From Leptospira kemamanensis (GTDB lineage Bacteria > Spirochaetota > Leptospiria > Leptospirales > Leptospiraceae), in NCBI RefSeq assembly GCF_004769665.1, contig NZ_RQGG01000051.1, positions 1-64,000 on the forward strand: 64,000 nt of DNA, given 5' to 3'. A program made the translations under genes and the position numbers. Of this stretch, positions 55,693 through 64,000 are shown in pieces; position 1 is the first letter of the stretch, and each line of letters begins with the position of its first letter. The notes beneath the pieces are model-generated. The model saw nothing but the letters and a program-made list of their open reading frames with translations. It made no database searches and had not been told where the DNA came from.

Positions 55693-56717
55693 AGTTCTTT
55701 CTGTGATTCGACGGAATTTTTGCAAGAGATCATTACATTTTCTAATCTTATTTGAAAATGATGGGATTGGAATAAAGTTAGGTGTATGTAGTGAAACCTC
55801 GGTTTGTTGGCAGTATTGGCAAGGATTTGTTCCTCTGTAACAAAGCGGCCATAATCATAAAAAAATCCAAAAAAACCGAATATTCGAATTTTCTTTTGAT
55901 CTACTGGCATTTGTTCTAAACAGTTTTGTAAATTGTTCAGTTGTGTAATTTGTGAGTCAGAAAAAACGGGAGACTCTTTCCAATGGGAAAGCACTTTCAA
56001 ATAAAAAGATTTTGATTTTTCATTCTCTGATTTTAAGTCTTTGAGATTCCAGGGATTTTGATTCGAATAATAAAACAATTGATAGGTGGATTTTTGATGA
56101 GCTTTGATATCTTGTAATAAACGAAGTAATAAGGATTTTCGTTTGGATTCAGGCATATCGGAATACAAAATTCGATTGATGGACAAAGAATATTCTCTTT
56201 CTTTTCCAAAAAACAAAACCTCATGTGGTTTGTAAAAATTAGAAATTAGGTAAACAGTTTTTTTCCATTCTTGTAAGATCTCTCGAACAAGTGAAATCAA
56301 TTCAACATTGGTAATTTCAGAGGTGAGTATTTCCAATTTGGGAAACATGATTAAATCAAAAATTCGTTTTTTGGTTTCCTTCTCGATACTAGTGAGATCC
56401 TCTTTTTTTGCATCTTGGCAATGTTTCAATTGGAGTAGGGCATCATAAAAAGAAACTATTTTTAAGATTTCTGTTAGGTCGCCAATTTCTTTCGATTTGC
56501 AGTTTTGTAAAAAATACGCAAATTCATCTTCTTCTTTGGTTTCTACTTCCCGTAAAATGGGAAACGATTCCTTTTGGTAGACTTCGGATCGTAAGGAGGG
56601 ATGTGTTTGGTATTCTTTCCAAATGGTTTCAAACGAAGCTTCCTTTCCAAACCATTGGGCAAACAGAGGTGGGTTGATTTGGAAAAAAATCAAAAATATG
56701 AAACAAATTCGTTTCAA
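55689..56717 (-). CDS. Exported helical protein of the CHAT operon
   Basis: A 342-residue protein with signal peptide MKRICFIFLIFFQINPPLFAQ. The mature part is mostly helical and Lys/Glu-rich. No domain recognised. It sits between the CHAT and sigma genes with four-base ATGA overlaps at both ends, so translation of the three is coupled. Periplasmic position would suit a signal sensor. Confidence 0.65.
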   Translation of the reverse strand: MKRICFIFLIFFQINPPLFAQWFGKEASFETIWKEYQTHPSLRSEVYQKESFPILREVETKEEDEFAYFLQNCKSKEIGDLTEILKIVSFYDALLQLKHCQDAKKEDLTSIEKETKKRIFDLIMFPKLEILTSEITNVELISLVREILQEWKKTVYLISNFYKPHEVLFFGKEREYSLSINRILYSDMPESKRKSLLLRLLQDIKAHQKSTYQLFYYSNQNPWNLKDLKSENEKSKSFYLKVLSHWKESPVFSDSQITQLNNLQNCLEQMPVDQKKIRIFGFFGFFYDYGRFVTEEQILANTANKPRFHYIHLTLFQSHHFQIRLENVMISCKNSVESQKEL

Positions 56718-58090
56718 AAACCACTCCTTGTTTTGAATTCATAAAACATTTTTTCTTCAGAGGAATCTTCTGATAAAATAGATTCTAAAATTTCTCGTTT
56801 GTGAGATTCGTCAAGTAATGCATGTTTGGTTTCCAAAAACAAAATTGCCTGTTTTTTGAATTCTTTATGAGATAAATTTTGAATTTTTTGAAATAAAGGG
56901 TCTTTTGTTCGGAAATTCTCTTTGGTTTCTTTGGGTAATGATGATTTGGTTTTTTCCTTTTGGACTAGTTTTTTTTCCAATCTTTCTTCCATTGTTTTCG
57001 TTGTATCGATCTCTTGTTTTTCGTTGGATGACTTGGATAAAAATAGAAAAAACAAAATGGAAAGAATTCCAAAGACAAGACTTAGGATTCGTTTGGAATT
57101 TCCGATTTTGGAAGTAGTTGAAAACTGAACTAAACTAATGGCTGTGATGATTTCTCGGCCAGATCCTTTTAGAAGTTGGTTTCTGATTTTGTTTAAACTT
57201 TTTTCTGCATTTTTTGAATCTAAAAAATGTTTCCAAAACGAGATTCCGATTTCTTTGGCAAGATTGGTTTCCACTGGGTATAAAAAACCAATCACTTCTT
57301 TGGCACCTGCTTTTAAAAAACTAGTGGTGAGACCCGATTGGTTTTTTGAATCAAAGGAAGAATAACAACTATTAAAAAATACCAAATCCAAATGGGAAAA
57401 GGATCGTGAAGAGATTTCATTCATCGATAAAAATTGTTCATTAAACAAAGGAATTCCGTTTTTTTCTGTATGGCCTGCATAATGTAAATATTTTACGGAA
57501 TTCATTTCTTCGATAAATCGAATCTTAGTTAGGTGGTTTTGTTTTAAGATTCGTAAAGGAAGTTTTTTTTCTAAAATGGGATATAAGGTAGCACATTCTT
57601 CATTCACTGTATGTTCCAAGTTTGACTTCACTGGATTACAAATGATAAGAGCGACATTTGACTTTTTTATCATTTCCTTTTCATTGGTTTGAATCCGTAT
57701 ACCACGTTTGAAATTAGGATCTTGGAATAAATAACCTTGTTTGGTCTTCAGGACTTCCCATGGGATCGGTGAAAATTCTGGATCCACCAAAATTTGAATT
57801 TTGCCTACAAAACCTGGAGTGCGCCAGATCGGTGTGGTTTTTCCAAATACAATTTGTTCTAAGTTGTCTGACTTTTTATCCAGTTTCTCCCAAAACTCTT
57901 CCTTTTTAGGATTTTGAGCCAGGATTCGTTCTACAAAAATTGACCAATCCTTCTGGAATTCAATGAGAAGATTACCCGAGAAGGAAGTTGTTTTTTCAAC
58001 GGTTCCCAATTGATTTTGTTTTTCTTCCCAAAAACATTCACCATCGGATATCCCTTGATCTGAATACTTAGATAAGATTCGAATTTTCAT
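56714..58090 (-). CDS. CHAT-domain protein (caspase-like) with a membrane helix
   Basis: A 458-residue protein. The CHAT fold: VDPEFSPIPWEVLKTKQGYLF (about residues 102-121), the catalytic His at about 207 in YLHYAGHTEKNG, the Cys at about 242 in LVFFNSCYSSFDSK, and GAKEVIGFLYPV afterwards. One transmembrane helix lies at about 334-351 (LSLVFGILSILFFLFL) and a Lys/Glu-rich tail follows, likely on the other side. A His-Cys dyad in the expected order argues for a live protease. Coupled to the downstream exported protein and ECF sigma factor. Confidence 0.8.
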   Translation of the reverse strand: MKIRILSKYSDQGISDGECFWEEKQNQLGTVEKTTSFSGNLLIEFQKDWSIFVERILAQNPKKEEFWEKLDKKSDNLEQIVFGKTTPIWRTPGFVGKIQILVDPEFSPIPWEVLKTKQGYLFQDPNFKRGIRIQTNEKEMIKKSNVALIICNPVKSNLEHTVNEECATLYPILEKKLPLRILKQNHLTKIRFIEEMNSVKYLHYAGHTEKNGIPLFNEQFLSMNEISSRSFSHLDLVFFNSCYSSFDSKNQSGLTTSFLKAGAKEVIGFLYPVETNLAKEIGISFWKHFLDSKNAEKSLNKIRNQLLKGSGREIITAISLVQFSTTSKIGNSKRILSLVFGILSILFFLFLSKSSNEKQEIDTTKTMEERLEKKLVQKEKTKSSLPKETKENFRTKDPLFQKIQNLSHKEFKKQAILFLETKHALLDESHKREILESILSEDSSEEKMFYEFKTRSGF

Positions 58091-58097
58091 AAAGCCA

Positions 58098-59228
58098 TCA
58101 TTGGAGTTTTTGAATTAAATCCTGTGTTTCTTTTATGAGTATTTCCAACTCTTCTAATGTAGTAAAACTCCCCGTGGAAATTCGAATGGCTCGTAAAGCT
58201 TCTTCTTCCGAATAACCCATGTATAGTAAAGATTTAGACGCTTCTCTTGCTCTTGATTTGCAAGAACTTCCTGTGGAAACAATGATTCCCTTTTCTTCGA
58301 GTCCCAATAAAAAGAAGTCTACGGTTTGAATTGGCAAAATAAAAAAACTCGTATTGGGAAGCCTGTTTTCGTTTTTGGCAATGATTTCACAACCAAACGA
58401 CTCTAATGCGACTTCTAGTTTGGATTGGAATCCCTTGAGGCGACTTATCTTTTCTTCGAGTGAGAGTAGTTGCAGTTCTGTTACTTTTTGTAAACAGGAG
58501 ATGGCATAACTATTTTCTGTGCCAGCGCGATGTTCATTTTCCTGATTTCCACCACCAAACAAACGAAACTTCGGATTGGCTTCTGGCAAATAAGTTACCG
58601 CAGCCCCCATTCCAGCACCAATTTTATGACCAGAAAAACTATACCCATCAAAGAATGAGAAGGGGATGGGAATTTTACAAAATGCTTGCATGAGATCACT
58701 ATAAAAAACTGTCCCATATCGTTTGGTCAGTTTGTGAATTTCTTCCGCTGGTTGGATCACACCCGTTTCATTTCCTGCATACAAACAAATCACTGGCCTT
58801 GGTTCTCTTTGCAGTAAAAAATCTAGATGTTTGAGGTTGATTGTTCCTGTTTTATTGGTTTGGATGAGCTCAATTGAAAATCCATACACATCCAAGGCAG
58901 CATACATACTTGAATGTTCAAAAGGAGATACAATGACTGAAGTTAGGTTTGGATACAAAACTCTTAGGCTTTGGACAAGTAAGTGGTTTGCTTCTGTACC
59001 TGTAGAAGAAAATACAAATTGTTTTTCGATTCCACCAGTGATTTTACTTAAATACTTTCGTGTTTGTTCAATTTTACCTTGGTTTTTTAGAGAGTAACGA
59101 GTGATTCCAGATGGATTATAAAAATTTTGTAAGTAATCCTCCAAACTCGATTCTAAAATCTCTGGGTAAGGAGGATGAGTTGCATTATAATCAAAATACT
59201 TTATATCATTCGTTAAATGGGATTTCAT
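58098..59228 (-). CDS. NifS/IscS-type cysteine desulfurase
   Basis: A 376-residue class V aminotransferase: FVFSSTGTEANHLLVQSL (cofactor phosphate), SPFEHSSMYAAL, AGNETGVIQPAEEI, SFSGHKIGAGMG (PLP Lys) and VSTGSSCKSRAREASKSLL (persulfide Cys). It removes sulfur from cysteine. It sits seven bases ahead of the CHAT gene and overlaps the upstream gene by 23 bp. A dedicated role in this operon is not clear. Confidence 0.9.
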   Translation of the reverse strand: MKSHLTNDIKYFDYNATHPPYPEILESSLEDYLQNFYNPSGITRYSLKNQGKIEQTRKYLSKITGGIEKQFVFSSTGTEANHLLVQSLRVLYPNLTSVIVSPFEHSSMYAALDVYGFSIELIQTNKTGTINLKHLDFLLQREPRPVICLYAGNETGVIQPAEEIHKLTKRYGTVFYSDLMQAFCKIPIPFSFFDGYSFSGHKIGAGMGAAVTYLPEANPKFRLFGGGNQENEHRAGTENSYAISCLQKVTELQLLSLEEKISRLKGFQSKLEVALESFGCEIIAKNENRLPNTSFFILPIQTVDFFLLGLEEKGIIVSTGSSCKSRAREASKSLLYMGYSEEEALRAIRISTGSFTTLEELEILIKETQDLIQKLQ

Positions 59229-60513
59229 CTGCTTCTTCGTAACGTCCGAGCTTACGTAGAACGGATCGGTTTAGATTATGATATGCTTTCAGTATATCGT
59301 CTTTCTTCCCACCTACACTTCGTTCGTCGATATTCCGAAGTTTTGATTTTAAAGAGTCCAAGATCACTAAACTTTTACTGTTTTCTTTTAGTTTGTGGTA
59401 ACTATCTGCTTGTTTTAATTTTGCTTCAAATTCATGTACTAAAAGTGCTGGTAAATTGATGTCTTCCAATTCGGAAGCAAGTTGGATATTAGATGCTTCT
59501 TTGAATTCGGTAGTGGCTTTTTGGTAATAGGAATTGTCTTCCTTTCCCAATTGGTAATACAGTTCTGCCCTTCGAAATTTAAATTTTAAATACTCCTTTT
59601 CATCGGAACCAACAAAGTACAAAATTCTTTCGTATATATCATCCATCTCTCTTGGGGAAAAATTTTTCATACCAGTGAGTAGGATTTGCCTGAGTAAAGA
59701 CTCTAAATAATCGTTTGCCGATACTTCGCTAAAATCACTTCGTTTGATGCTAGATAAAACCACACTTCGTTTTTGAACAGCACTGAGACCACTCGGAACT
59801 TTTTGTAGATCCGTTAACTTTTGTAAAACGTAGGATTCGGTCTCCAACATATGAGTTTTGTAAGCAAGTAAGATCTCACTGGGTCGACAACTGGCCCATG
59901 CAACGGATTCTATTTTTTTCGGAGCAATGAGTTCTGGCCCAGAAAATCGTAACGCTCGTTTGTAGTAGTCAAGCGCGGTTAAAACTGCTTCGATGTGAGA
60001 GTTCCAATAGTCTTTTGGATTTGGTCCAAGTAACAACTCTCCTTGCGGCGCCATCCTTTGGAAGAGAGGGGATCCCCATTCACTGGCTTTTTCTCTCCAA
60101 GTGAGTTCTAAAAAATGGTCTTCCACATGTTCTTTACTGCGGAAGTACAAACAGGACTTTTCCATCAGAGCGAGGTCTAAAGGTAAAATGGTTCCTTTGG
60201 TATTTTCATCGGATGTGAAGAACTGACTTATGTTTTGGAGGAAATTGGTTCCACCTTCTTTTCGGCCATCGAGGATGGCATCTCCCTTTGCGATGAGTCC
60301 ATGTGCGATCCTAGGATTCGGATAACCAAAAAACGAATTGTAGGTTAGGGTGATTTTGGCAAGGATAGTGTCCCTGTTTCTCAGAATCCATGGGAAAGTG
60401 ATTGCCCACACGATGAGAACAGCCAGAATGTATTTTAAATTTTCTCGGAAGATTTGGTTCAAGGATTGTCCCTGTACCCGATCTTTGCCGGAATCTACTG
60501 ATGTTTCAAGCAA
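59206..60513 (-). CDS. Membrane-anchored helical-repeat protein
   Basis: 435 residues when starting at TTG 60513; a TTG at 60462 with AGGGA before it is an alternative (MNQIFRENLKYILAVL). One N-terminal transmembrane helix (YILAVLIVWAITFPWIL) and then TPR-like helical segments (FKFRRAELYYQLGKEDNSYYQKATTEF). First gene of the minus-strand operon; its start lies head-to-head with, and slightly inside, the divergent TPR gene. Confidence 0.65.
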   Translation of the reverse strand: MLETSVDSGKDRVQGQSLNQIFRENLKYILAVLIVWAITFPWILRNRDTILAKITLTYNSFFGYPNPRIAHGLIAKGDAILDGRKEGGTNFLQNISQFFTSDENTKGTILPLDLALMEKSCLYFRSKEHVEDHFLELTWREKASEWGSPLFQRMAPQGELLLGPNPKDYWNSHIEAVLTALDYYKRALRFSGPELIAPKKIESVAWASCRPSEILLAYKTHMLETESYVLQKLTDLQKVPSGLSAVQKRSVVLSSIKRSDFSEVSANDYLESLLRQILLTGMKNFSPREMDDIYERILYFVGSDEKEYLKFKFRRAELYYQLGKEDNSYYQKATTEFKEASNIQLASELEDINLPALLVHEFEAKLKQADSYHKLKENSKSLVILDSLKSKLRNIDERSVGGKKDDILKAYHNLNRSVLRKLGRYEEADEIPFNE

Positions 60514-62501
60514 TTAAAACTCTAAACTACCCATTCCTCTTTGTTTTCTTTTGTTTTCTTACCGTTTTGCCAAACCAGGCAGATCCTAAACCAAAACAGA
60601 AAGATTGTTCCCTTCTTGAACCAGGTGTGCCAAGTGAGTTTCTTTTGTCTCGGGGCATCCAGGAACAAATCACCGCTTACAAAGCAAATCACACCCAAAA
60701 ATTGGCGGAGGCAAAACAATCCTTCGAAACTTCGATTTCCCTTTTAGACAAATATCATGAATGCCAAAAAGAGAAAGGGAAGGGTCCGAGTGCTCAATCA
60801 GCAGAACTTCAGGCCCAAAATTATTTAGAGATCGGAAATACAGCAAAGGCTTGGGAATGGTCGGAGATTGCCAAACGGGAAGGCAAGGAACTAACCAAGG
60901 AAATTGTGGTGTTGCAAATGAGAATTCGTTTGCGGGAACAAAACTTGGTGCAAGCAACCGAAGTTTTGGAAAAGGATTTGGTTCATTTTCCAAACGATCC
61001 TGATTTTTTATACCTACTGGGAAATTTGTATTTTGAAAGGAAGATGTGGAACCAGTCAGTTTTGTATTACACTGCACTTTCCTTTGTCATCGAAAGAAGG
61101 GACAATTATTCCAAATACAAATTCAACACGGAAAAAGCTCTTGGTGATCTCAATTACAAACTAGATTATCCAAAAATCGCCATCAAACATTTTAGTGAGT
61201 ACAACAAAGCGTATCGGAATGATATGGAAGTTTTGTTTCGTTTAGCACAAATTTACTTTGTGTTAGGTGACTTTAAAATGTCCAAATTTTATCTAGAACA
61301 AATTCGGGAACGAAATGTTAGAGACATCGATGCTTCTCATATGTTGGCCGAAATCTATTTTTTAGATGCCCGTGATGTTTCGTCCCAATTTTTTACCACT
61401 CTGAGAGAAGAGAAAAAAATTCCAAAAGAAGGACTCATCACACTTCTCAACCAATTGGTGGTTGGATCTACATTTGGTTTGGAAGAAAAACTAAAAAACT
61501 TTATCAAAACAAATCCGGCACGTCTCACTCCAAGGGTTGCTCTTTTGGAATTAGCAGACAAAAATGGTGACCCCAGTTACCATCAAATCAATGCAGAAAC
61601 AGCGCAGTATGCCTATGAATATCGTCAGTATACATTGGCACTGAAGATTCTTACCAAAGGGTATCAAAAATTAGAACCAACGGATGAGAACCTTAACCTT
61701 CGCGTTGTTTATCTAGAAAAAATATCTGCCTGCCAAGAAATGCTTGGGTATTGGAACCACTCCATACTTTCCATCAAACAAGCGATTGCCCTTTCAAACG
61801 ATTTGGATCAAAAATTTAAAATGCGATTTCGATTGGCGTATCTGTACTTACAAGGCAATCTAAAAAAGGAACAAACTTCTGTAGATATTTTATCGAATAC
61901 AATCGCCGAAAATCCCAATCCAACACATTATTATTTGCGTGGATTGTCCTACTTTCAATTGGGTAAGTACAAAGAAAGTGTGAAGGATTATTCCGAAGCC
62001 ATCCAAATCGATCCGAAGAATGCAAATTTTTATTTTTATCGAGCAAGTGCGTATGACAAATTAAAACAATTTGAAGAAACGGAATCAGACTTAAAAAAAA
62101 CCATTTCACTCAATCCCAACGCATCAAACGCTATGAATTATTTAGGGTATTTATATGCAGAAAAAGATAAATATCCAGAAGAAGCAAATTCTCTATTAAA
62201 CAAAGCGATTTCGTTAGAACCAGATAACCCTGCTTACCAAGATAGTTTGGGATGGGTGTATTATAGAAAAAAAGAATTTAATTTGGCTTTATTACATTTA
62301 AATTTTGCCGCATCACTCGCTCTAGAAAGAGGATTTGAAGATCCAGTGATTTATGAACATTTGGGAGATGTTTATTTGGCTAAAAAAGATCCCGTAAATG
62401 CTGTCCAATTTTATAAACTTTCACTCGCAAAAGACAAACAAGCGTCTAACAAAGAGTTGGCTTCCAAAATCAAACGAGTGGAAAAGGAAATTTCGCAATG
62501 A
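60501..62501 (+). CDS. Exported TPR protein
   Basis: A 666-residue protein with a signal peptide (LNYPFLFVFFCFLTVLPNQA) and many TPR motifs, clearest at THYYLRGLSYFQLGKYKESVKDYSEAIQIDPKNANFYFYRA (region, about residues 470-510). It probably acts as a periplasmic or outer-membrane scaffold. It overlaps the next gene by four bases (ATGA). Confidence 0.8.
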   Translation: MFQAIKTLNYPFLFVFFCFLTVLPNQADPKPKQKDCSLLEPGVPSEFLLSRGIQEQITAYKANHTQKLAEAKQSFETSISLLDKYHECQKEKGKGPSAQSAELQAQNYLEIGNTAKAWEWSEIAKREGKELTKEIVVLQMRIRLREQNLVQATEVLEKDLVHFPNDPDFLYLLGNLYFERKMWNQSVLYYTALSFVIERRDNYSKYKFNTEKALGDLNYKLDYPKIAIKHFSEYNKAYRNDMEVLFRLAQIYFVLGDFKMSKFYLEQIRERNVRDIDASHMLAEIYFLDARDVSSQFFTTLREEKKIPKEGLITLLNQLVVGSTFGLEEKLKNFIKTNPARLTPRVALLELADKNGDPSYHQINAETAQYAYEYRQYTLALKILTKGYQKLEPTDENLNLRVVYLEKISACQEMLGYWNHSILSIKQAIALSNDLDQKFKMRFRLAYLYLQGNLKKEQTSVDILSNTIAENPNPTHYYLRGLSYFQLGKYKESVKDYSEAIQIDPKNANFYFYRASAYDKLKQFEETESDLKKTISLNPNASNAMNYLGYLYAEKDKYPEEANSLLNKAISLEPDNPAYQDSLGWVYYRKKEFNLALLHLNFAASLALERGFEDPVIYEHLGDVYLAKKDPVNAVQFYKLSLAKDKQASNKELASKIKRVEKEISQ

Positions 62502-63286
62502 TGATTCGTATTTTATTTATATTTTTAACTGTTACTTTTCTTTCTTGTGTATCCGCAGAAGTGGAAGATCCTAATTTTTTAGGAAAGGCTGAGGGAAAGT
62601 ATTTACCTTCTAAAGATACTTCGTCTCAGGCATTTTTAAACCAAGTCCTAGAGAAAAATCCAAATTTTCCGAGTTTTAGATCTGATTTTTCCATGCAGAT
62701 CCAAACCTTTGTTCCCAAAAAAGAAAACGTAAACTTGGATGGGAAGGTGTATTTTGCAAAGGACACCAAACAAATCAAAATCCAATTGATGGACAGTTTT
62801 TTTGGAATGGTGTTTTCTGAACTCATTGCAAATGCAGACCAAATCCAAATCAAACCAACAAGCACAAAAGAGATCCAAACCTTACCTATGGGAGATATTC
62901 TCATCCAAGATCCAGGTACAGGAAAAAAATACTCAATTCCCTTCCCTGTGATTTATTCCTATTTAACGGGAAATTATATAAACGAAATCCAAAACCAAAA
63001 AGCAAGATTCAATACAAGTGACGGCCGTGTGTATTTGACCAAACAAGATGGTGAGTATGAGTATTTTTTTCGGGAAGGGAGTTTGGATCGTTTGGAATTG
63101 ACCAGTGGAAAACGTGGCCTAAGAGCCATTGCCCTTGTCAAAACCAATGGAACTCAGGTTCATCCACCAAAAGAAATTACGACGAAAGTGGTGAGTCTTG
63201 ATACGGAAAAAGAAAATGTTCTCATCCAAATCAAATTAAAAAAATCTCAAATCACAGAAGTATCCCCACAAGTATTTCGATTTTAA
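62498..63286 (+). CDS. LolB/DUF4292-like lipoprotein
   Basis: A 262-residue lipoprotein (lipobox FLSC at Cys17). The layout of a lipoprotein with repeated amphipathic strands (SFRSDFSMQIQTFVPKK; VYFAKDTKQIKIQLMDSFFGMVFSELIAN; QIKIKPTS-like stretches) resembles the LolB/DUF4292 beta-barrel half. Match is by pattern only. Coupled to the TPR gene upstream. Confidence 0.55.
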   Translation: MMIRILFIFLTVTFLSCVSAEVEDPNFLGKAEGKYLPSKDTSSQAFLNQVLEKNPNFPSFRSDFSMQIQTFVPKKENVNLDGKVYFAKDTKQIKIQLMDSFFGMVFSELIANADQIQIKPTSTKEIQTLPMGDILIQDPGTGKKYSIPFPVIYSYLTGNYINEIQNQKARFNTSDGRVYLTKQDGEYEYFFREGSLDRLELTSGKRGLRAIALVKTNGTQVHPPKEITTKVVSLDTEKENVLIQIKLKKSQITEVSPQVFRF

Positions 63287-63289
63287 ACG

Positions 63290-64000
63290 ATGAAATATCG
63301 TTTCCTACTATTGTTTGTTCTATTTTCGAGTTTTCTCTCAGCGTTTGATTTACCCGAATCACCAGAAGAAACATTAGAACTGCCAAAACCTTTTTTATAC
63401 CAGTTTCGCACAGAAACAGGCGAATCCATCAAAATGCCCAATTCCACAAAGCTTTGGTTTGGTGGAGATGTGATGTTCAATTGGGGTGTGCGGGATGCCA
63501 TGCGTTCGGAAGATGTCTTTTTTCCGTTCCGAAGTTTTTTCCATTTCCTTCACCAATTTGATTTTCGATTTATCAATTTAGAAACACCTATTTTACACAA
63601 AACTCCGGCGGCAGACCAACGTAAATCGTATGTGTTTTATGGAGAAAGAAGGGATCTTACTGTTTTGCGTTCCCTCGGCATTGATGGAGTTTTCCTTGGA
63701 AACAACCATACCATGGACTTTGGTGAAAATGGACTTTTTGAAACCTTAGATCTGTTAGATGAATTTAAAATATCCCATACGGGTGCAGGGAAAAATACAG
63801 ACCATGCTTTGGTACCCATCCTTGTTAAAAAAGGAAATACGGAATTTCGATTGTTTTCCTTTTCTGATACAGGAGAAACTCGTCTTTTTTCGGGAACCAA
63901 TTCCCCTGGTGCCGCTTATTTCCGTGTGGCCACTGCAGAAAAGGTTATCAAAAAAACAAAACCCGGGCAAGTGAACCTTTTATCCGTTCATTGGGGAGTG
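63290..64000 (+). CDS. CapA-family protein (partial, runs off the window)
   Basis: The first 237 codons: signal peptide MKYRFLLLFVLFSSFLSAF, then the CapA/PGA_cap metallophosphatase-like domain: LWFGGDVMFNWGVRDAM, FRFINLETPIL, LGNNHTMDFGENGL and the LLSVHWGV strand near the edge. Members act in poly-gamma-glutamate capsule or related processes. It starts 3 bp after the upstream stop. The C-terminus lies beyond 64000. Confidence 0.85.
   Translation, partial: MKYRFLLLFVLFSSFLSAFDLPESPEETLELPKPFLYQFRTETGESIKMPNSTKLWFGGDVMFNWGVRDAMRSEDVFFPFRSFFHFLHQFDFRFINLETPILHKTPAADQRKSYVFYGERRDLTVLRSLGIDGVFLGNNHTMDFGENGLFETLDLLDEFKISHTGAGKNTDHALVPILVKKGNTEFRLFSFSDTGETRLFSGTNSPGAAYFRVATAEKVIKKTKPGQVNLLSVHWGV

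Overview
The window looks like a chromosome segment of a spirochaete, most likely a Leptospira of the saprophytic type. It is AT-rich, carries two tandem FlaB-type flagellin genes, many short spirochaetal lipoproteins (a Cys preceded by loosely conserved residues such as FSNC, LVSC or GFHC), TPR proteins, a class III adenylate cyclase and ECF sigma factors. This assignment is inferred from gene content, not from an rRNA gene.

Region 1-7022 is unlike the rest. It is a run of small AT-rich gene units separated by GC-rich repeats of 128-164 bp, arranged like integron gene cassettes between attC sites. The sequence at the right end of each repeat is complementary to the left end of the next repeat, and the two change together from unit to unit (GTTATGC/GCATAAC, GTTATAC/GTATAAC, GTTAATTGC/GCAATTAAC). 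The units hold an outer-membrane barrel protein, a lipoprotein, a non-coding unit with nested inverted repeats, a DUF4238 protein, a one-helix membrane protein and a YaaC-like gene split by an IS3-family element. No integron integrase is visible.

Region 7023-10844 has a family B DNA polymerase with altered motifs, behind a small helical protein and a RecA-like protein with a degraded P-loop. From about 11.4 kb on, the gene content is ordinary chromosome: an LpoB-like/COG3014-like lipoprotein pair, flavin reductase-purL, a Fur-family regulator, mutL, an ECF sigma factor with a membrane partner, hpf, a DUF4912-GH57 glycogen-type pair, a SET-domain protein, ribH-nusB-TPR-methyltransferase-DEAD helicase-amidase, then the flagellins with hairpin leaders.

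Region 35-54 kb holds lipoproteins, adenylate cyclase, a kefFC-like pair, cyclophilin, rhodanese, a histidine kinase with response regulator, a NamZ-like protein, DUF2797, an RluA-family enzyme and ychF. From 54.5 to 60.5 kb the minus strand carries a tightly packed six-gene operon (membrane TPR-like protein, cysteine desulfurase, CHAT protease-like protein, exported helical protein, ECF sigma factor, small protein) ending in an intrinsic terminator. The right edge has a TPR protein, a LolB/DUF4292-like lipoprotein and a CapA-family protein cut by the window end.
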